A DNA stretch of 8,804 bases, taken from positions 1 through 8,804 of the forward strand of contig CAJKBW010000112.1 in NCBI GenBank assembly GCA_905198295.1. Reading direction: 5' to 3'. Below are positions 7,001 to 8,804 of the stretch, one piece after another. Every line of letters starts with the position of its first letter. Position 1 is the stretch's first letter. Origin of the DNA: an uncultured Oscillospiraceae bacterium. GTDB taxonomy: Bacteria > Bacillota > Clostridia > Oscillospirales > Acutalibacteraceae. The notes under the pieces were generated by a model, which ran no database searches, was not told the DNA's origin, and was given only the letters and a program-made list of their open reading frames with translations. The position numbers and the translations under genes were made by a program.

Positions 7001-8211
7001 CCTTGCAGCGGCAGATCGACGAAATTCTGCTCGGCATCCAGCAAGCCCAAGCGGCCAAATGCGAGAATTTCACCATTAAACAGATGGAACGCACCCGAAA
7101 ATCTCTGGAATCGCGGCTGGAAAAGCTGAACAACAGCGCCAAACGGGATGACCTTGTGACCTTTGAGGAATTGGGGGTTGACCGCCTGTTTATCGACGAG
7201 AGCCACCATTTCAAAAACCTTTTTCTGGCGACGAAAATGCGGAATGTGGGCGGCGTGGCACAGACCGAAGCGCAAAAAAGCTCCGACCTGTTTATGAAGT
7301 GTCAATATCTGGACGAATTGACCGGCGGCCGCGGCGTCGTCTTTGCTACCGGCACCCCTATTTCCAACAGCATTATGGAGCTTTACACCATACAGCGGTA
7401 TTTGCAGTATGGTCTGCTGGAGAATATGAACCTGCTGCATTTTGACGACTGGGTATCGGACTTTGCGGAAACGGTGACGGCGATCGAGCTGTCCCCGGAG
7501 GGCAGCGGATACCGGCCGAAAACAAGACTGGCGAAATTCTACAATCTGCCGGAGCTGATTGCCAACTTCAAAATGGCGGCGGACATTCAGACGGCGGATA
7601 TGCTTAAGCTGCCGGTGCCGAAAGCCAATTTCCATACCGAGGTTATCAAGCCCTCCGCATTGCAGCAGGAAGCCATCAAAGGGCTTGCCGAACGCGCGGA
7701 AAAGGTGCGTAAAAGCAATATAAACCCGTCTGTTGACAATATGCTGAAAATCACCAGCGACGGCAGAAAGCTGGCGCTGGACATGCGGCTGCTCAATCCG
7801 CTGGCACCGGATGAGGAAAACAGCAAAACCGCCGTCTGTGCCCGCCATGTATTTCGCATCTGGCAGCAGAGCGCCGGACAGCGCGGCACCCAACTGGTAT
7901 TCTGTGATTTATCCACGCCCAAAGGCACGGTGGAATTGACCGAGATGAACGGCGTTTGGACGGCTTCGGAATTTCAGAATGTGTATGACGATTTGAAGCT
8001 GAAGCTGCTGAATATGGGGATCCCCGCAGAAGAAATCGCTTATATCCACGAGGCCGGCACCGAAGCCAAAAAGAAAGAGCTGTTTGCCAAGGTGCGTTCC
8101 GGTCAAGTGCGTATCCTGATGGGCAGTACCGCCAAGATGGGAGCCGGGACGAATGTGCAGGACAGGCTTGTGGCACTTCACGACCTCGACTGCCGTGCGA
8201 CACGTTCCTAA
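1081..8211 (+). CDS. Giant ArdC / N6-adenine methyltransferase / SNF2-like helicase polyvalent protein, interrupted by a group II intron (exon 1)
   Basis: Exon 1 ends at 8194; the last five residues before the TAA at 8209 are intron-encoded. Domains in order: ArdC-like ssDNA-binding domain (about residues 5-90) and its extension to 275; low-complexity Pro/Gly/Asp linker (284-399, overlapping tnpV); three diverged modules (about 414-520, 562-677, 789-907); Pro/Glu linker (997-1070); N6-adenine methyltransferase with F-Y-T-P-P (1164-1168), motif I L-E-P-S-C-G-I-G-N-F (1189-1198) and motif IV N-V-P-F (1254-1257); SF2 helicase with Walker A E-V-G-A-G-K-T (1876-1882), a coiled-coil insert (about 1966-2025), D-E-S-H-H (2039-2043), A-T-G-T-P (2089-2093) and motif V around G-A-G-T-N (2354-2358). 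Motif VI (QRxGRxxRxGN in the family) is missing because it lies past the intron. Such polyvalent proteins are thought to coat, methylate or remodel element DNA entering a new host, countering restriction. As read, the product is a truncated 2376 aa. Confidence 0.9.
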   Translation: MARKYDIITELYRRCIQRFSGNPAEWAAFLRSACRNYKLTFDEQVLVYTQRPDATAVLEIEKWNRRFGRWVNRGATGIAVFDREHPGKQRLKYYFDISDTHESDMARPVPVWKIKPEYEADIVETLENHFGELEDKAGLESALISAAQNAAGDNLPDYLSELLGYKPDSYLEEFDDLNIGVMYRRLVENSVAYMLLYRCGYVPDQHFAPQDFSDLFYFNTPNTINTLGVATSAISERALSTIALTVRNLQKEEKKEKRTFARKGEIGYADGTDKNLPAERSFEYDLHDEKRLPSARPAASPGTGGTPWEIRPAAPPVSERAPAGDVYQPLDHGQAERAPDGDSADSPAAGGTDHSADGKSRGRNRGIESPRPDAMGRTDEQSETGGGGNGDERADLQLSSELAEKAGSDELPAFLDEKLIFGILKNHADDLIYRRQQVEMFFGTHKDTAERAEYLKSAYQDRYTEVIVDGIRVGYKPVEDGLLMWEGAYASRTRESVFSWEIVAAFTAQLIDKKEYGINTSVKPMTPHDSQQLTLFDFDFGDSPAAEQGQFSLFPKPQLSQQIIDEALCVGANDRDSRLKICAHFMKDKPLEENARFLAGLYGTNGAGFILNGQKISLWYDGGGLRIARGESAQKATATLLSWAEAAKRIRELLDMGRYMPQSEIERVADFARMTLAAQLIYISGDLTDEARQAGYLPLMMQVHSTNRGFPEMEKRIAELLCDPAVVQKLIDEWSEFAAAWEKDQGLLRFGRHQPKKILQWLIDLQREPVIFTAAEDFDPQRQFYISQDEIDKVLRGSRDYRLDVYAFYRTHDDAADREQYLKKYHGEYSGSHDGNNNLTYTYKSLSFSHGSISQPYAKVELTWNKVEKRVSELISTGRFLTDADRAAMPEYERRQLARAIHNFFYDVPPEYPRPYLADGITNYSRDIQEVFGQLTDPEQVQNIYEKMMLPVWDSTRPEDRSYTIRKTGLEAIRAYIAGTYSVFGEKRPQEPLASFMTPLPAPAEPMELPAEKEQGEALPEDTAAEEEIHSAVDTPSDRPEKNDQPPAVLAPPKPKRERVRFTPLHPEIPAVQRRNFRITDYALGCGTRNDKFTNNVAAIRLLKQIEDEERLATPDEQEILSRYVGWGGLAECFDEMDSRYAELKALLTEEEFAAARASSLTAFYTPPAVIDAMYKALAQMGFQNGNLLEPSCGIGNFIGRLPQNMADSQVYGIEIDSISGRIAGQLYQNSRIAVEGFEKVDMPDSFFDVAIGNVPFGDFKVTDRRYDRNHWRIHDYFFGKTIDKVRPGGIIAFITSKGTMDKKNPAVRKYLAQRADLIGAVRLPNNAFRANAGTDVTSDILFLQKRDRITDMEPDWVYLDTDENGITMNRYFVQHPEMICGEIVMESSPHGMESTCRPFENADLSELLEEAVSNLHAEISAYEPEVMEEEEDLSIPADPEVRNFSYTLVDGKLYFRENSRMHPVTLPLTTENRVRGMIGLRDCVRQLILYQSENYPEDWIKEEQEKLNRLYDAYVKKYDRLYTRGNNLAFSDDSSYCLLCSLEVLDDEGNFKRKADMFTKRTIKPHEPVTKVDTASEALAVSISEKAGVDLPYMSALSGKTAEELTADLSGVIYRDISCGEKPEDIPAAFIDLDRFPFVTADEYLSGNVRRKLHMARALYEVLPAEKKPLIAGNITALEAVQPVDLTAGDIGVRISSSWIPADVYKQFIFELVGTSPRARERMDVLYSASTGQWNVTFKHADAGNIKAVTTYGTKRVNAYQIFEHTLNQKEVRIFDTVIEDEKEKPMLNPRETAIAQDRQELMKSRFAEWVWQDIDRRERLCRIYNETFNSIRPREYDGQHIRFTGMNPEITLRPHQINAIAHILYGGNTLLAHEVGAGKTFEMIAAAMEAKRLGLCSKSLVVVPNHITEQWASEWLQLYPAANILVATERDFEKHRRKKLCARIATGDYDAIIIGHSQLPKIPMSRERQEAALQRQIDEILLGIQQAQAAKCENFTIKQMERTRKSLESRLEKLNNSAKRDDLVTFEELGVDRLFIDESHHFKNLFLATKMRNVGGVAQTEAQKSSDLFMKCQYLDELTGGRGVVFATGTPISNSIMELYTIQRYLQYGLLENMNLLHFDDWVSDFAETVTAIELSPEGSGYRPKTRLAKFYNLPELIANFKMAADIQTADMLKLPVPKANFHTEVIKPSALQQEAIKGLAERAEKVRKSNINPSVDNMLKITSDGRKLALDMRLLNPLAPDEENSKTAVCARHVFRIWQQSAGQRGTQLVFCDLSTPKGTVELTEMNGVWTASEFQNVYDDLKLKLLNMGIPAEEIAYIHEAGTEAKKKELFAKVRSGQVRILMGSTAKMGAGTNVQDRLVALHDLDCRATRS
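1916..1922 (+). promoter_or_regulatory. Internal Shine-Dalgarno site AAAGGAG for nested tnpV
   Basis: AAAGGAG lies 8 bases before the ATG at 1931, inside the coding sequence of the giant gene. The good spacing, and the match of the resulting 114-aa length to TnpV proteins, decide the tnpV start over a TTG at 1859 and ATGs at 1883 and 1889. Confidence 0.7.
1931..2275 (+). CDS. tnpV: TnpV-family transposon-encoded protein, nested out of frame in the giant gene
   Basis: The 114-aa product (MTYTMKNGYRLPDLL...) matches the TnpV family as I know it from Tn4451-like and other clostridial elements: a Y-x-L-P-D-L start, a G-K-Y-x-x-L-R-R-R-F-L-K-E-R-R-P core (about residues 25-41), L-L-T-T-G-R-L-N-E-H-L, the E-G-V-T-E-E-L-K-A motif, M-Q-W-V-G-R-M-N, and an E-L-I-Y-S C-terminus. 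It is predicted cytosolic and helical; its molecular role is not established. The gene lies wholly inside the giant ORF in the +1 frame. Codons end mostly in G or C in this frame but much less often in the giant frame, where the same bases give a Pro/Gly-rich linker, so selection seems stronger on tnpV here. It has its own ribosome binding site. Whether it is expressed separately is inference. Confidence 0.85.
   Translation: MTYTMKNGYRLPDLLPPQEPEVHLGKYALLRRRFLKERRPVMFTNLLTTGRLNEHLMEIQQTAQRRVEQITAQMAKAEGVTEELKARDQMQWVGRMNNLKQAAEETVMNELIYS
8188..8194 (+). other. Intron binding site IBS1 in the 5' exon
   Basis: The seven exon bases GACTGCC directly before the intron can pair with GGCAGTT at 8600-8606 in the intron: six Watson-Crick pairs and one G-U at the far end. 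In group II introns IBS1 is always the last exon bases, so the position is as expected. GACCTC at 8182-8187 is a weaker candidate for IBS2, pairing with GAGGTT at 8584-8589. Confidence 0.65.
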
Positions 8212-8229
8212 CTGAAAAGGTTAGGCGTG
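8201..8229 (+). ncRNA. First hairpin of intron domain I
   Basis: CACG (8201-8204) and CCTAAC (8207-8212) pair with GTTAGG (8220-8225) and CGTG (8226-8229), with a two-base bulge and a 7-base loop. It begins six bases into the intron and contains the in-frame TAA (8209-8211) that stops unspliced translation. Confidence 0.6.
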
Positions 8230-8542
8230 AAGCTGAAAAAGATATGATTGCGGATTGAAAGGAGCCGCAAAAAATGCTTCATAGAACTGATAATTCGATA
8301 GGTAGAATGACGGAGTAACGTCCTGAAATGCCTACCCTGATACTCCGACAGGCGGCAGAAATGCGGTCTGAAGCTCGGTGAAGTCGGCGGAGAGCCACCG
8401 TAATTGCGGCTGAATACAACGCAAACGAAAGGTACCCAGAGGTGGGCGCTGTGACCTATACGCCGGGGGTCTACAAAATATATATGGTGAGAATGGTGGA
8501 AACACCTGACGAACTTGCGAATGTACGGGTCTATACCGAGGA

Positions 8543-8558
8543 GCACATAGAAATGTGC
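8543..8558 (+). ncRNA. Hairpin in intron domain I, upstream of EBS1
   Basis: GCACAT (8543-8548) pairs perfectly with ATGTGC (8553-8558) around the tetraloop AGAA; ACCG at 8535-8538 and CGGT at 8561-8564 can extend it. It lies about 40 bases before the proposed EBS1, consistent with the part of domain I that carries the exon-binding sequences. Confidence 0.5.
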
Positions 8559-8599
8559 GCCGGTCTAAAATATGACAGCCAGCGAGGTTTAGTAGAAAT

Positions 8600-8606
8600 G
8601 GCAGTT
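8600..8606 (+). other. Candidate exon binding site EBS1
   Basis: GGCAGTT is the reverse complement of the 5' exon end ACTGCC plus a G-U pair. It directs splicing and retrohoming target choice in group II introns. The assignment is by complementarity only; the local fold was not computed. Confidence 0.6.
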
Positions 8607-8763
8607 ACGAAACACCTTACAGCGTTACAGGCGCTGTTGGACTGGCAGGCTCAGAGCAAGCACCTAAGTATATATGAACAGATAGGATTATCGGAACGTG
8701 GGAAACAGCATAACGCTTTATGCGGTGGCGACGAAGAAAATAAGCGCCTTACCACCTCTCCAA

Positions 8764-8797
8764 AAGGGCGCATGACTGCAATCATGCTCTTACCCTT
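8764..8797 (+). ncRNA. Stem-loop in the intron domain II/III region
   Basis: An inner stem GCATGA (8770-8775) / TCATGC (8782-8787) with a 6-base loop sits within an outer helix AAGGG (8764-8768) / CCCTT (8793-8797). From its distance to the intron 5' end it is probably domain II or III, but the domain call is uncertain without the 3' part. Confidence 0.4.
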
Positions 8798-8804
8798 GGA
8801 AACA

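Larger units (their letters stand above)
8195..8804 (+). mobile_element. Group II intron, 5' part (3' end outside the window)
   Basis: The insertion starts with G-T-G-C-G-A-C, the conserved 5' end of bacterial group II introns, right where the helicase homology stops. No long ORF fits the next 600 bases, but stable hairpins are frequent, as expected of the ribozyme domain I-III region: 8201-8229, 8543-8558 and 8764-8797 among them. A candidate EBS1 at 8600-8606 matches the 5' exon. The reverse transcriptase/maturase that normally sits in domain IV, plus domains V and VI, should follow beyond the window, so whether the intron is complete cannot be seen. The intron enters after the first base of codon 2372 (phase 1). 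The structural class cannot be assigned from this part alone. Confidence 0.85.

Noticed and set aside
6175..7893. 572-codon open frame on the minus strand opposite the helicase domain
   Set aside because: It is antisense to the strongest helicase motifs, its translation shows no recognisable domain, and long antisense frames are expected opposite a GC-rich coding sequence with strong codon bias. No ribosome binding site or neighbouring minus-strand gene supports it.
8208..8546. 112-codon minus-strand frame within the intron
   Set aside because: It lies opposite the ribozyme 5' domain, has no recognisable motif, and group II intron proteins are encoded on the sense strand in domain IV.
8598..8804. 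Frame open from an ATG to the window end, possible start of the intron-encoded reverse transcriptase
   Set aside because: The 69 residues show no reverse transcriptase N-terminal features, there is no clear ribosome binding site, and the first codons contain the proposed EBS1 and later ones a ribozyme-type hairpin. It is more likely structural intron RNA that happens to be open.
1..8804. CRISPR arrays, tRNA or rRNA genes, IS ends, attachment sites or an origin of transfer
   Set aside because: No repeated spacer units, cloverleaf or rRNA-like sequences, inverted-repeat IS ends or relaxase-type nick region were seen; the element ends lie outside the window.

Overview
The window looks like part of an integrative and conjugative element (ICE) of the Tn1549/CTn-like type from a Gram-positive gut Clostridia-type host. 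That inference rests on four things: AGGAGG-type ribosome binding sites, a C-terminal cell-wall sorting signal, a TnpV-family protein, and a giant ArdC/methyltransferase/helicase 'polyvalent' protein of the kind carried by these elements. The exact species cannot be read from the sequence. All recognised genes lie on the + strand.

Layout. Bases 2-196 are the 3' end of a surface-protein gene with a TPKTG sorting signal. A 30-residue single-span membrane peptide (183-275) overlaps its end, and a clear rho-independent terminator (280-308) closes this unit. A second, tightly packed unit follows. It contains an 82-aa protein with a possible helix-hairpin-helix motif (338-586), a 36-aa basic ORF joined by 4-base ATGA overlaps on both sides (583-693), a 125-aa DUF7007-like protein (690-1067), and the giant gene at 1081.

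The giant gene fills most of the window. Its product has, in order, an ArdC-like N-terminal ssDNA-binding domain, a Pro/Gly-rich linker, three diverged copies of an alpha/beta module, an acidic/proline linker, an N6-adenine methyltransferase domain, and an SF2/SNF2-like helicase (Walker A, DESHH, ATGTP, motif V). This set suggests protection or processing of transferring DNA. Within the first linker, in the +1 frame, lies a complete 114-aa tnpV gene (1931-2275) with its own well-placed Shine-Dalgarno sequence, so about 345 bp appear to be dual-coding.

The helicase coding sequence is broken at 8194/8195 by the 5' end of a group II intron (GTGCGAC start). The intron runs off the window end. It sits between helicase motifs V and VI, and predicted EBS1 (8600-8606) pairs with IBS1 (8188-8194). 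Read without splicing, translation ends after five intron-encoded residues. The intron-encoded reverse transcriptase, intron domains V/VI and the second helicase exon must lie beyond the window.
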